Both the position numbers and the translations under genes were made by a program. DNA of 64,000 nt from Botryotinia globosa. Taxonomy: Eukaryota; Ascomycota; Leotiomycetes; Helotiales; Sclerotiniaceae. The notes under the pieces were generated by a model. It was not told the origin of the DNA. It saw only the letters and a program-made list of their open reading frames with translations, and made no database searches. This document shows positions 36,608 to 47,736 of the stretch, piece after piece. The stretch's first letter is position 1. Each line of letters opens with the position of its first letter. The DNA is taken from positions 372,001 to 436,000 of the forward strand of contig RCSZ01000001.1 in NCBI GenBank assembly GCA_014898425.1. The letters run 5' to 3'.

Positions 36608-36884
36608 AAAAATTCGTTTGTAAATATCGCTCGCTATTCTTTCTTGAATTCCTTTCCTTTCCTTGAGTTTCCTTTTCTGCATGCGCCCTTTCTCCTTTTT
36701 TCTTTCTTTCCTTCTTTCCTTCTTTCCTTCTTTCCTTCTTTCTTTTGGATTCCTTGGGATAGAGGAAAGAAAGATTGAATGAATGAATGAATGAGAAATA
36801 TGTAAAATAATTAATAAATGAATATTATAATACCCTCTCCTCCTCCTCCATAAACCAAGCCCAAGCCCAAGCGCAATCAGTAGC

Positions 36885-39800
36885 TCAAACCTCCACAACA
36901 ACCGCCCTCTCACTCCTCCTATGCTGATGACCCGTTCCCATCTCCGTCCTGGGCGCTACACTTAACATTTTCCCGCCCTGCTCCCCCCAGCCCTGTCCCT
37001 GTCCCAGCAACGGACTCCCACGACTCCCCTTCATCATCGCCTCCACTCTCTCCTTGCTACTCATCAAGCCCCCCGCACTAGCCATTCCCGCACCCCATTG
37101 TTCTTCGACTCCGGGGACTACGACGAGTGTAGGCGTAGAGGGTTTGGAACTCTGTTTTACTTTGATGTCGCTGTGAATACCCATTCCCATTGCCATCACG
37201 ATGCCGCTTCTGTTCTCCAAACTGCCATTTTGTCCTTTTGATGAGGTGGATGAGGAGGAGGAGGATATCACACCCCCGCGAAAACTCAAATCCGTTACAC
37301 TTTCTAGCGGGGAGCCAATTTTCGCATTTACGTCCTCTCCCGTGATAACTTTCTTGCCACTCCCAGAAATGGGGCTTCGAAGCCCCGAACCGGGAGCGGG
37401 AGATATCTCGCGATTGCGTTTCGATACTGTGCCGCTGGTTTTGATGGGGATGAGCAATTGGCGCTGTTGTCTCGAGACGGAGATTTGTCGTGCGATGGAG
37501 ACGCTGGCGGCGGATTCGAGACGTTTTTGTTCGGGGTCCCGCGTGCGGGAGCTGGGGACGGAGAGGGATTCGGGGTCGTCGTCAAATTGGAGGGAGAGGA
37601 GGGAGGGGGTGATGGAGGTAGTGGATTCTTGTTTTTGGTGGGTGGAGGATTCTGGGAGGGGGGAGATGGTGGACACGGTGCGTGGGGGGTGGGGAGAAGC
37701 GGGGAGGGGAATTTTTCGTGGCGAGGAGATCGAGGTGGTGGTTGATGATGACATGGGGGATTTTTGGAGTGAGGGACGAGGGGATATCAGGGATGCGCTG
37801 GAGGATGATTGTTGGATCCAAGGTCGAGGTCTAGGTCTCAGACCTTGATCTTCAGATATGGGAGATTTGAGGATAGGACGAGGTGCATTTTCTGATAATC
37901 GAGTGGTGGTATTGAAGGCTGAAATAATGGGTCGCGGGCCAGGATTAGATTTAACGGAGATTTTCGTTTCTCTACCCTTTTGAGGAGATTGAATATGTGT
38001 TGGTGATGCTTCCCTCGAACCTCTTTCTCTCACTTTTTCTTGCTCGAGCATGATGGGTATTGTGTTTGGAGTGAAACCACCGGGTACACTTGAGAATGAT
38101 GAAGTAGAATGTGATGATGATACCGTGCTAGCTTCACTAGTCGTAGATCCCGATACCGAAGATGGGGCTCCGTGATTTTGTTTCTTGGAATTGATCATCT
38201 GCCATGTTGGTTCCCTTTCTTCAAACCTTGATTTCGTTGCTGTTAATTGCGATGCGGTGTATAGATCTTCTCTTTCTTGGCCATTCATGGAACGTGCATC
38301 GGCTTCTGATTCCTCGGCGGACGATGGAGATAAAAGTTGAGATTCGTCTGGTGACCAAGTACGTGCTGATTGGATTTGAGGTCTCGATCTTGGAGAACTT
38401 GATGGTAATCTCGTTGATTCTTTGCGCGGTTGCGGAGTAGATGTACTTGATGAAGAATCGTTATGTTCATGACCACGCCGACTCGTCGAGGTTTCGTCAC
38501 CGACCACCAGATTGGCGTGGAAATCATTCTCTAGGCCTGGGGTGAACGAAGGTCTAGAGGGAGATAGGGCGGCGGGTGAGGTGTTGGATCTATTTAGCGA
38601 CGACTTTTCTCTTGTTGGTGAGCTTTCACGATGGCCTTGTCTTGAGGGTGTGCTTGGAAAGAGAGAGAATGCTGGGCTGTTGTGATGTGGTTGTGGTGAG
38701 GTAGCCCTACGTTTTGTGAGTGCTCTTGTACGAGCCTCAAGTTCTGCTTCCTGATTCAAGTTGTTAGAGTGGTTCAAATATGACAGAAAGAATATCAAAC
38801 CTTATTCGCAAGTGCTTCTTCAACACTTTTAAGTCTATCAAGTGTTGCTTGGCGTCTTTGAAGTAATGAGGAAGTGGTAGTGGAAGGTTTCTGTAAAATA
38901 TCCCCAAACATAACACTATACCTTTCCATCTGTACCGAAGGAAGTGCAAGATCAAGTTTTGGTCCTTCGGGTGATACTTTAGGGTATGATCGCAGGACTT
39001 CCACTCCAATAGGACCTTGAACGCGAATATCTGGAGTTCCTGCTCGAATACTTGTTGAAGTTGAAGGTTGAAATAAAGGTTGTAAACCCGCTGTCGTTGG
39101 TGCGGTTTGCGATCTTTTCATATCAGGTTTCTTACCAGTCTTACTAGAAGTTGAACGACCACGAGATCTACCAGTACGTTTAGTCTCTGGTGAGGAAGGA
39201 TCGCTCGTTGAGATTTCTTGTTGTGATTCTGGTTGCAGTTGATAGAACGATGCAGGTGTCTTTTCCTTCTTACTTCCAAATAAACCAAACCACTTCCGAC
39301 CTTTCTTTTGCTTCGGAGCAGCAAGAGAATCGGCATAATGAGACATGTCGTCCATTGGATCGAGAGTACGGACTGATTCCACGCCGAGAGATTTTTGACC
39401 TTGTTGCCAGTTTTCTGGTGGGTGTGAAGGACTTCCAAGTGCCATACCAATCTCAAGCTCACTAACGTTAAGTTGAACGGTCCTACTTGTCTTGATAGAA
39501 TCAGGACTGTAGGGTCGTGGTAAAGGATCAACTATTTGGGGCACAGCTGGTACAACTGGTGAAGGTGGGGGTCGAGTAGAAGGCAAAGGAAAGTTATAAA
39601 ACGTAGGCCCGTCTATCCCATGTGCTCTCAGAGGGTTGAAAAATAGATCGTCCCGTGTTTCTCTCTTGACCGTATGAGCCCTCTTGGGAAAATTTCCTGT
39701 CGACTTTTTTGTTCCACCTGAAGTTGATGGTCTCTGTGGAAGTTTAAGCCGGTCTTCGCGGCCAAGTTTGGTATCAATATCCCTGGCCTGTGCATCATCT

Positions 39801-39889
39801 GTAACACGAAGTGAAGCACTAGAGGCTGTTGCATCTCGACCTCTAAAACGAGACATCACCGACTTCGACCTAGTTATATTTTTCGACAT
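36885..39889 (-). CDS. Large disordered Ser/Pro-rich protein of unknown function; complement(join(36885..38750,38801..39889))
   Basis: I do not recognise the family. The two-exon model gives 984 residues and starts MSKNITRSKSVMSRFRG at the ATG at 39889. The 50-bp phase-0 intron at 38751-38800 has a weak donor (GTTTGA) but a good acceptor (CAG) and joins a continuous helix: ALANK then EAELEARTRALTKR. That helix (about residues 340-380) is the only clear structured part and could be a coiled coil. Elsewhere the protein is rich in Ser, Pro, Thr and Arg with many SP/TP motifs (SPTREK, TSPAALSPSRPS, KIPLPASPHPP), as in phosphorylated scaffold or cell-polarity proteins. Basic clusters (KQKKGRKWFGLFGSKKEK near 195-215) could bind membranes or nucleic acid. 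Long open frames with normal codon use support a real gene despite the unknown role. Confidence 0.78.
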
Positions 39890-41220
39890 CCTTTATACCC
39901 TGGGTCTGGGCCTGAACTTTCGTGACTTTTTGAACCGATAAATGGGTCTACTCGAGTATGTTTGTTGACAATGATGAAATGTGATGTGACTGATGTAGAT
40001 TGGTGAAACGAGTATATTGATCGAATATATTTCTCAAAGGAATAGACAGGTAACACCAGGAGACCCTTGAAATGCGAGAACAAATCGCGGAGAAGCAGAG
40101 AAATAAAAAGAGTGGAATACTCTTTACCAGAGAGAGAAATCGAGAGGAGATGGAAAATATGACAACGAAGAGGAGAAAACAATAACTAAGGAAGATGGTT
40201 ACATGACTTATCTGTCAGTTGCATCGCACATCTCCTTCAGCCCTGTAAGTTAGAGCAAGTAAGAAGAGATGGGGTACCTCGGGATATTGTGCTTGTTTGA
40301 TGTAAATGGGACGTTTAATTAAGACATTTGGAGAGAGAACAAGGGGAAGGGGTTAGGTCTGGACAAGGCGAGGCCAAGCGAGTGGGGAGTTCACAATGAC
40401 CTTACATGTAGGGTAGTATAATAAACATAAAAGGCTGCCAATTTGCGTGTAGCGAACCTTGACGTAGCACATTTAATCAGCTATCTAGGATGAGTAAAGG
40501 CCTTCAAGTGGCTGATTGAATGTTAGGATTCTTGCAACGATTTGAGCCCTTTTAGACATGGGATGGGATTGCCCAGTTGTGGAGTCTAGATGTCGAGATG
40601 ATTTGCTCCTAAATTCCTAGTGGATTGTGATTTGAAGTAGGGAAGATTTTCCGTTCCGTACCAAATGAATGTTTTGACCGGGTACTGGGAATTCCCTACA
40701 GATATTGTTCTGGAAGGAAATTGGATCTCATGATGTTTGGTATATCCAAAACCCAAAGTAAGGTTGCGATTTTGACATGCATCCCGAATCTTCTTAATCC
40801 GGTGTGCTATACACATCTATTGGCCATTGGCATTGGTTGAATGTAGTTGGAAAATACATAGCAACCTATGTCTTCCTTGTTCATGGAGGCCTTGAGGATG
40901 CTGGCAGTGAAGACAAGCGAATGAGATCGCGTATCTATCAGAATCCCAGAGATTAGAACCGGGTTTGTTGTGGAGATGCATTAATCTTACCATCCTCGTT
41001 GTGATCCAATGATAAGATGAAGATATATTTGCCAAAATTGTTATGAAGAGGGGTCTCTCGTGTGTGAAGCTCGAATGAGACGAAGCGGCTCAATCGGCGA
41101 GGCAGTCTGCAAGTGTATATGTGAAGGAAATTGGATGTTTGACATGTTACCTATCATGGCGTTCGTCTCTTGGAATTGGGGTTGTTTGAATGATTAGATC
41201 TTCTGGATTTGGCGATTCGG

Positions 41221-41300
41221 ATACCGAACCGTTTTGTCATTTTAGTCCTCGCATCTAATACCGAACCGTTTTGTCATTTTAGTCCTCGCATCTAATACCG
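41221..41300. repeat. Tandem duplication of a 37-bp unit
   Basis: Two perfect 37-bp copies beginning ATACCGAACCG at 41221 and 41258, followed by the first six bases of a third. Confidence 0.92.
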
Positions 41301-42949
41301 CTTCAAATGAAACGGCGAAGAATCCGTCACCCATCCCATCTACCTCGTACCCCATCGTCATACAGACTAGGCAAACTGTACTTATTTCCCGTAGTCCATA
41401 CGGTAGGAGCCCCGAGAAGCTTTCGCAAGGAGCCAGGAATATTAGGAAGGAGATTGTTCTTGAGGCAAAGATCATCACCAGCATTTCATGGATATGATCT
41501 CCATGTTTACTGGGCATCTTGGAATGTTAGGGTCTCTCGAGTGTCGAGTGTCGAGTGTCGAGTCTCGAAGGACTGTCTCGCCTACCTCCTTCATCGCATG
41601 AATCTGCGATGAGACGAAACAATCGAGACGTCTATAAGACTCGAAGCAATCAAGCCCTAGCGAGACCTTACCTTGCCTTCACCACCAAGGCCTTCTTCCA
41701 TTCTTGAAAACATCTCGATGACCATTTGGTCTATTCCTCGTTTCTAGAATTTCCGTCGTATTCACAATTTTTCCTACATTACTTTTACACACCAGTCTTT
41801 GATAAAATGAAGTTATCCATAGGATAAAGATTTTAAGCTCACAAACAAGCAATCGTATGTATCAATCACAACTTTACAAGTTAGCAACTACAGTATTATC
41901 CCGTAAGATCTACAACAACCAGGAGCCCGGAGCCAGGAGGCAGGAGGCAGGAGCGAGCCAGGGTCTTCAAACAACGTAGCAACCGGTATATATTCGCAAA
42001 GATGCGATCTATTTCTATCATCTGGGGGCGCGGCTCCTGCAGAACAACAATGATAAAAGTAAAGGTAATTTCCAGGCGCCAAAGAGGGGAATTTTGTTGC
42101 GTTGTCTATGATTGAATGATTGATGTATAGCAACGATGTATGTAATTCATATTGTCTGTCTCCTTTTCCAAGACCGACGCAGTTTTTGATTTTATTTTTA
42201 TATTCGTACTTTATATCCCACCCAATACGAGAATCGAGACAAAACTTCATTGAGCTTGAGCTTGAGCATGAGAAGATTTCAGCGAGTCTCCACCTCCTAA
42301 CCCCGGTGATTTGATTGAAAAATAAATGGTGGGCAAGCATATCATATCATATCAACCAAGCAGGTAAATGATTGGGGAGAATTGTATGATGTGTCACGTG
42401 TGTTGATCTTGGAGGGCTTACCAACTTGTGTTGTTGTATTCATGATTATTATATTAGATGTGGATGGATGTGAATGGATATCTAGACTCTGGACTCTGGA
42501 CTCCTCTATGTATCATATCATATCATATCATATCGTATAATCCCGAGTCTCTGGCACAACAGACAACCGACAGTTCAATGAAAACCTCTCGCGTCGCCGT
42601 AGATTTGCCATGATCCGGAAACGGCTTTGGAGATCCAGAAAAGAGGTCTCATGAAATTAATCGCAATTTTAAAGATATCAAAATCCACCTTGGACACGAC
42701 GACAACCATTGTATATACGCGTGGGGTTTCCACATGGAGAGTACGCAGTGCCGTATAGATCTCGGAGAATTTGGAAATGGACCGAAAAGGGTGAAATGAG
42801 AGAAAGGGGATGGATTAATTGGTTCGTTGATATGAAGGTTGATGAAGTATGTACAAGACTCCATTTGCCATCTCACGATGCATGTCATGTCGTCTTGCTC
42901 ACCGGCGGAATGTTCCATTGTAGATGTGATAGATTATAGATGTGAGGTT

Positions 42950-43068
42950 GGTTGTCAGTACTACATACTCGAGTAGGTAGGTAGGTAGGTTGTAAGTACT
43001 ACATACTCGAGTAGGTAGGTAGGTAGGTTGTAAGTACTACATACTCGAGTAGGTAGGTAGGTAGGTAT
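42950..43068. repeat. Three-copy 38-bp minisatellite
   Basis: The unit contains AGTACTACATACTCGAG followed by (TAGG)n and occurs three times in a row. Copies two and three are identical; the first differs slightly at its left edge. Confidence 0.9.
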
Positions 43069-43791
43069 TCAGACAACTGCTTAAACGTATGCATAACATA
43101 ACATAGCATTCATTGCGTTGCCAAGTCATATATGATATATATCACATCTACTGGGACCGATTGTATTCACCATCTAGATCCTTTCCTTCATGAGAGAGAG
43201 AGCTCTACACAAAATAAGCCTCATCTATGTCGTCACTACTATGCTTCATCTTGCTTTGACCGCGGCATGTTTCGTGTAATGCGGTTATGATATTCAGTCA
43301 TGGTTTTCTACGGAGTAGATCTCGAGGCAAGATAGATATCTAGCTAGCAAAGAGTGCAACACCTAATCCTACATCATATATCTACTCAACTACATACAAC
43401 TCAACAACACCAACACCCATAATCACTTCCACATTCCTCTACAAACAAACAAACAAAAGGTACCACTTTATATGATTGCATCCATTCATCTTTCAACACT
43501 TTCTTCTTCACACACCGCAAACAACAACTCATCCATTTCAACCAACCCCACCAAAAGCCAGCCATCAAACTAAACAAGCGAGGTATATCACCTACGGTAT
43601 ACCATACCACCGACCCGACCCTTCACGTTACGCTACAGAAACATAAACTGGATCCAACCACCTTCAAAATTTATCAACCAACTCATCTTCCCAATACCTC
43701 CCAATACCTCGTTCAGTATCCGGTGATACCCAAGTCATCGCAAGAATTTAACCCAAGAATCTTCTCATCAACCAACTTGACTATTTGAAAG

Positions 43792-44719
43792 ATGTCGTGG
43801 CAGGGTATGTTGAATCTTTTCCTCTTGAAATGATGGAGCTGAGCTGAGGTTCCGGTTACCCCTCCTTGGGACCCCTCTATGTCTTTGGAATGTCGTGGAA
43901 AAGAAGCATTTACTGATGATTTCCAACAGCTTATATCGACACAAGGTACGAGATCCATAATACACAGCACGAGAACAGATAAAATCGAATAGGAAACTGA
44001 TGGGAATGATAGTCTTTGCGGAAGCGGACATGTTGAGAAGGGAGCTATCTACAATTTGGAGGGAACCTCTTGCTGGGCCACCAGTCCTGAATTCCAGGTA
44101 CGATTTCACATGTTCTCGACATCATATCTATCCCGCTTTCGATCCCATTTCACATATACATCTGCGAGGCTACTTTGGGATATTGGCAGATGGCTTTATG
44201 ATCAGAAAATGCGGATAGAGCACACGTATACAAAATCTCACTCAGAAATCAGGCGCTGACACAAATCATGTAGATCACCCCAGCAGAAATGGCCGAAGTC
44301 ATAAATGGACTCAAGGGCCAAACAGATTCTTTATATGCAAATGGTTTACATCTTGCTGGCGAGAGATATGTTCTTACAAAAGTTGAGGAGGACGGCTCGA
44401 TGATCTACGCTAGAAAGGTTTGTTCATCTCTTAATAGATTATCTCAGCCTTGTCTGTCATCATCTCGAAACTCACTACAAATTTTCAACGACAACCACGA
44501 CAATCACCCAACCCCGAATAACCTCAAACTCGTCATCAAATCAGTACACAGAATCTATGCTAATTTTTAACTTCTTATAATTAGGGCAAGGATGGACTCG
44601 TTATCGGTAAAACCACCCAAGCAATCATCGTCGCCCGATACGTCGATCCAATGATCGCCGGAAACACCGTTGAGACTGTTCAAAAATTGATCACTTATCT
44701 CGTTAATGTTGGCTACTAA
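43792..44719 (+). CDS. Profilin; join(43792..43804,43930..43945,44013..44097,44274..44417,44585..44719)
   Basis: Small actin-monomer-binding protein that also binds proline-rich formins and phosphoinositides at the cell cortex. The spliced product is 130 residues, the normal fungal length. It begins MSWQAYIDTSL and ends VQKLITYLVNVGY; both ends are typical and contribute to the poly-proline site (Trp3, Tyr6, Tyr130). The actin-side segment ERYVLTKVEEDGSMIYARKGKDGLVIGKT is intact. Unusual structure: exon 1 is 13 coding bases and exon 2 only 16, then 85, 144 and 135, with introns of 125, 67, 176 and 167 bp. Start chosen because ATG at 43792 reads straight into the conserved MSWQ. Confidence 0.95.
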
Positions 44720-45462
44720 ATATCCTATCCTGCTAAATATTAAAACAATGGATTTTCTCATCTGCCGAATCTTTTCTGCGATTTTTGTTTGTCTTTGTTG
44801 ATCTCTTGCGAAGTTGGTGATGATGATGATGATGAAGAAGAAGAAGAAGATGCTTAGGGATGAGATTAAGGGGATTGCATATTGAAAGGTAGATGAATGG
44901 AGAATTAGTGAATGGTGGTGATAGGTGATGGATGATGGGTGATGGGTGAGGGATATGGGAGGAAAGTAAAGATACTAGAATAGTGTCAATCTTTTTTCAT
45001 GAAAATGAAGTATATGGATGGATAATGAGTGGATGATTCATATACAATTGAAAACATTCTAAAATCAACCACCATGCATTATATTCATGTCCGTTTATCT
45101 ACCTATTCATTTATCTCGTCGTTCTTTTGCTTTTTCTTGATTGAAGTAGTCGGGTGATGTGTGATTGTGCGGATGGGTGATTTGGGAAAGGAAAGGAAGG
45201 AAGTGAGTTTGGGATCTCGGGTGGTGTAGGTGAGAGTGGATTATTGGGAATGGAAGATGGAAGAGGGGGGTGGGAGTAGAGGGAGAGAGTGAGTGAGGGG
45301 GAGAGTGAGTAGATAGGTGATAGGGGGAGTGTGAGAGTGAGTAAAAGATATAAGAAGTAAGAAGTAAGAAATAAGAAATGAGAAATGAGAATGTAAATAG
45401 GAAGAGGAGTGAGTGATGAGTGAGTGATGAGTGAGTAAGGGATGATTTGATTTGATTTAATG

Positions 45463-45563
45463 AGTAGGTAGGTAGGTAGGTAGGTAGGTAGGTAGGTAGG
45501 TAGGTAGGTAGGTAGGTAGGTAGGTAGGTAGGTAGGTGGGTAGGTAGGTGGGTAGGTGGGTAG
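45463..45563. repeat. (GTAG)n tetranucleotide array
   Basis: About 25 tandem GTAG units, with scattered GTGG variants towards the right end. Shorter arrays of the same unit occur at 10441, 11161 and 42970 onward. Confidence 0.95.
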
Positions 45564-45577
45564 ATATTTATTTAGAA

Positions 45578-45672
45578 GCGAGGGAGGGAGAGGAGGGAGA
45601 GGAGGGAGAGGAGGGAGAGGAGGGAGAGGAGGGAGTTGGGGAGGGAGAGGAGGGAGTTGGGGAGGGAGTTGA
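45578..45672. repeat. GGAGGGAGA minisatellite
   Basis: Pure purine tandem copies of an approximately 11-bp unit (GAGGGAGAGGA), passing into GGAGTTGGGGAGG variants on the right. Confidence 0.88.
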
Positions 45673-45707
45673 AGAGGCAGTATAATATAGTGTCAAAGAT
45701 CTTGATG

Positions 45708-45723
45708 TTAGGGTTAGGGTTAG
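45708..45723 (+). repeat. Telomere-like interstitial repeat
   Basis: TTAGGGTTAGGGTTAG: two full fungal telomere units and a partial third, inside the repeat block rather than at a chromosome end. Confidence 0.75.
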
Positions 45724-45954
45724 TATTAATATTACTTTCTAAATGCTGATTATATACTCTGATTAATTATTTGCTTATTGAGCTGGTGATTGTTTGATTG
45801 TTTGACTGTTTGGAGAATGAGTATAAGAAGGGGATAGGAAGGGGATAGGAAGGGGAGGGGGAAGGTAATGGGAAGGGGAGAAGAGAGGAAGGGGAAGATG
45901 GTTCAGGAATGTAATTAAGGATTGGGTAAGGTTATGTGGTTCAGCAATTGATTA

Positions 45955-46054
45955 CAGAAGAACTTGGTTATATCGGACTGAGATTTTCGACTAATCAAAT
46001 CCGGTATATCCAAGATTCCGGTATATCCCAGTCCGGTATAACCAAGTTCTTCTG
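45955..46054. mobile_element. 100-bp MITE-like element with terminal inverted repeats and TA target duplication
   Basis: The left arm begins CAGAAGAACTTGGTTATA and the right arm is its inverse, ending TATAACCAAGTTCTTCTG. The arms pair over about 28 bases with one or two transition mismatches further in (ATCGGACTG against CAGTCCGG). Both ends are directly flanked by TA (45953-45954 and 46055-46056), the target used by Tc1/mariner/pogo transposons, whose repeats often start CAG. It has no coding capacity, so it would depend on a transposase elsewhere. Confidence 0.8.
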
Positions 46055-46400
46055 TAAAGGGAATTGGATAAAAGGAACTGAGTAAGTAAAATAGCCGAGA
46101 GAAATAGTCAAGAGGAATGGGTCAAGAGGAAGGGGTCAAAAGGAAAAGAAATTGGGGAGGTGATAATGAGAAGAGAAAGAAAAGGAAGATGGTGAATGAG
46201 AGGGGATGGGTGGAGGAATTGGGTGGGTGGAAGAGATAGAGGGAGAGAAAGAGGAATTGCTTAGGAAGATGGGATTGTAGATGAAGATGAGGTTGTAGAT
46301 AAACATGAACAAGAAGAATTGATCAACAAGGGTGTTTGATTAAGTGAATTTGGTTAAAGGAGATTGACTGGGGGGAACTGATTAAAAGGAACTAGTGAAG

Positions 46401-47581
46401 AGAAGAAAGAGAAGAAATGAAAAGAAATATCTAGAAACAATCAATGTAAAAGAAAAGAAAGTTAATAAACATATAGAATTAAACAAGAATGAGAAAAATA
46501 ATATATAAAAATAATTAGTTAAGAGTAGATAATTAAGAGAGACTAGGTAGAATTATTAGTTTAAGAGGAAGACGAAAGATGTATTTGTAGGTTCTAAATG
46601 TCTATATTGTATTCTGTCTAAGGAGTTAGCTAATTATATAGAAAGTAGTAGGTCTTATATAGATACTACTAAAAAAGCTAGTCTCTTTTGTAATTGTATA
46701 TAGCTTAATCTAATAGTTATTGAATTGAAGTTATTTATGTTTGAATAAAAATAGAGGAGTCAAAGAGAGAGAAATTAGTTTAAGGAATAGAGGAATAAAA
46801 ACAGTTAAGTGGAAAAGTAATTTGATAATAGGAGAAATCGATCAAAAGAGAATAATTAAAAAAAAGAGAAATAATAAATAAATATAAGAAATTGATTATA
46901 AAATATTATAAATAAAGATTTAAAAAAGAAATATAAATTAGATGAAAATAGAAAGAAGAAGAAGATAGGAAATAAAAAGTGACTAGAAGATAATGATTAA
47001 AGAAGGTTGTTAGAAGAAATCGATTATAAAAAATTAATCATGGAAAATAAAAAAAGAGTAATAAAAAGGAGAAACTATATAGTTTAGAGAAATATTTAAG
47101 GGGAGGAGGAGGAGTATAGTTAAGAGAAAATGATTTAGAAAAGCTGGAGAAGAGATTAAGGAGATAAAAGAGAAAGTGAAAGGGAAGAGAAAGAAGGAGA
47201 AGGAGAAGGAGAAGGAGAAGGAGAAGGAGAAGGAGAAGGAGAAGGAGAAGGAGAAGGAGAAGGAGAAGGAGAAGGAGAAGGAGAAAAAGAAGAGTGGATA
47301 TTTGAGAATGAATAATCGATGATAAATAATGAATAATAGATATATATTTTGAATGAATAGATTATCGATTCTTGATATATAAATAATAGAAAGGGGGGAA
47401 ACGAGGGAATAGAGGAAGGGGAGGGGAGTTGAGAGGAAATAGACGTTTCTCTTTCTCTTTCTCTTTCTCTCTCTCTTCGATTTTTCATTTAATCTCAATA
47501 TTAATATTGATTTTAGGGGTTTATTTAGTTTCTTTTCTTTTCTTTTCTCCCGAGAATCCCGAGGGCTATCTTTTTGAGGAT
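46401..47581. other. AT-rich, purine-biased left flank of the retrotransposon
   Basis: No gene. AT content rises steadily from the left. Contains the GGAGAA hexamer array (47193-47286) and pyrimidine runs at 47443-47470 and 47531-47550. Long repetitive frames here come from the hexamer repeat alone. Confidence 0.65.
47193..47286. repeat. (GGAGAA)n hexanucleotide array
   Basis: About 15 perfect tandem copies on the plus strand. Six-frame reading gives Phe-Ser or Ser-Pro repeat peptides, which are artefacts of the repeat. Confidence 0.95.
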
Positions 47582-47586
47582 ATATT

Positions 47587-47736
47587 TGTCAGGGTATGGG
47601 TAAAGACTTATATTGTATTATAAGGGTTCTAAGTATTATAAAAGGTTGAGGTCCTATTATAGAAAGTAGGATATACTAAAGGTATATTAAAGATTTGTAT
47701 TTAAGGTATAAAGATAATATAGTTAGTATTGTAATA
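47587..47736 (-). repeat. Left (3') long terminal repeat, heavily mutated
   Basis: 150 bp starting TGTCAGGGTA. It aligns end to end with the right repeat, with mostly transition differences and almost all GC-rich words of the other copy changed to AT. Confidence 0.82.

Larger units (their letters stand above)
34210..36884. other. Gene-poor region with an AT-rich island and microsatellites
   Basis: 2.7 kb between convergent genes. 34210-35150 is ordinary G-rich spacer with no convincing gene. It then becomes strongly AT-rich to about 36470, followed by simple repeats listed separately and a (CTTT)n tract at 36695-36745. No intact coding sequence. Confidence 0.65.
39890..43791. other. Long intergenic region upstream of profilin
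   Basis: 3.9 kb between divergent genes (the unknown protein leftward, profilin rightward). I see no supported gene: open frames are short and lack protein-like character. Three small tandem repeats are listed separately or lie at 41530-41565 (GTGTCGAGTGTCGAG type). A CACGTG box occurs near 42395. The 300-400 bases before 43792 are pyrimidine/adenine-rich and look like the profilin leader. Confidence 0.6.
44720..46400. other. Purine-rich, repeat-rich spacer after profilin
   Basis: No gene. The plus strand is strongly biased to G and A for most of 44820-46400. It contains GAT/GAA runs (44818-44850), AAGTAAG/AAATGAG repeats (45350-45400), a long GTAG array, GGAGGGAGA repeats, a short telomere-like run and a 100-bp inverted-repeat element, all listed separately. 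Confidence 0.7.

Noticed and set aside
36473..36913. A 146-codon minus-strand frame ending in Ile-Ser-Tyr-His repeats
   Set aside because: Generated by the TGATA microsatellite and adjacent CTTT repeat.
46560..46720. A possible extra LTR fragment upstream of the left LTR (shared words such as TATATTGTATT and ATAGAAAGTAG)
   Set aside because: The words occur in a different order with poor alignment between them; AT-rich sequence gives such matches by chance.
47034..47498. Minus-strand frames with Phe-Ser and Ser-Pro repeat peptides
   Set aside because: Products of the GGAGAA array read in different frames, not genes.
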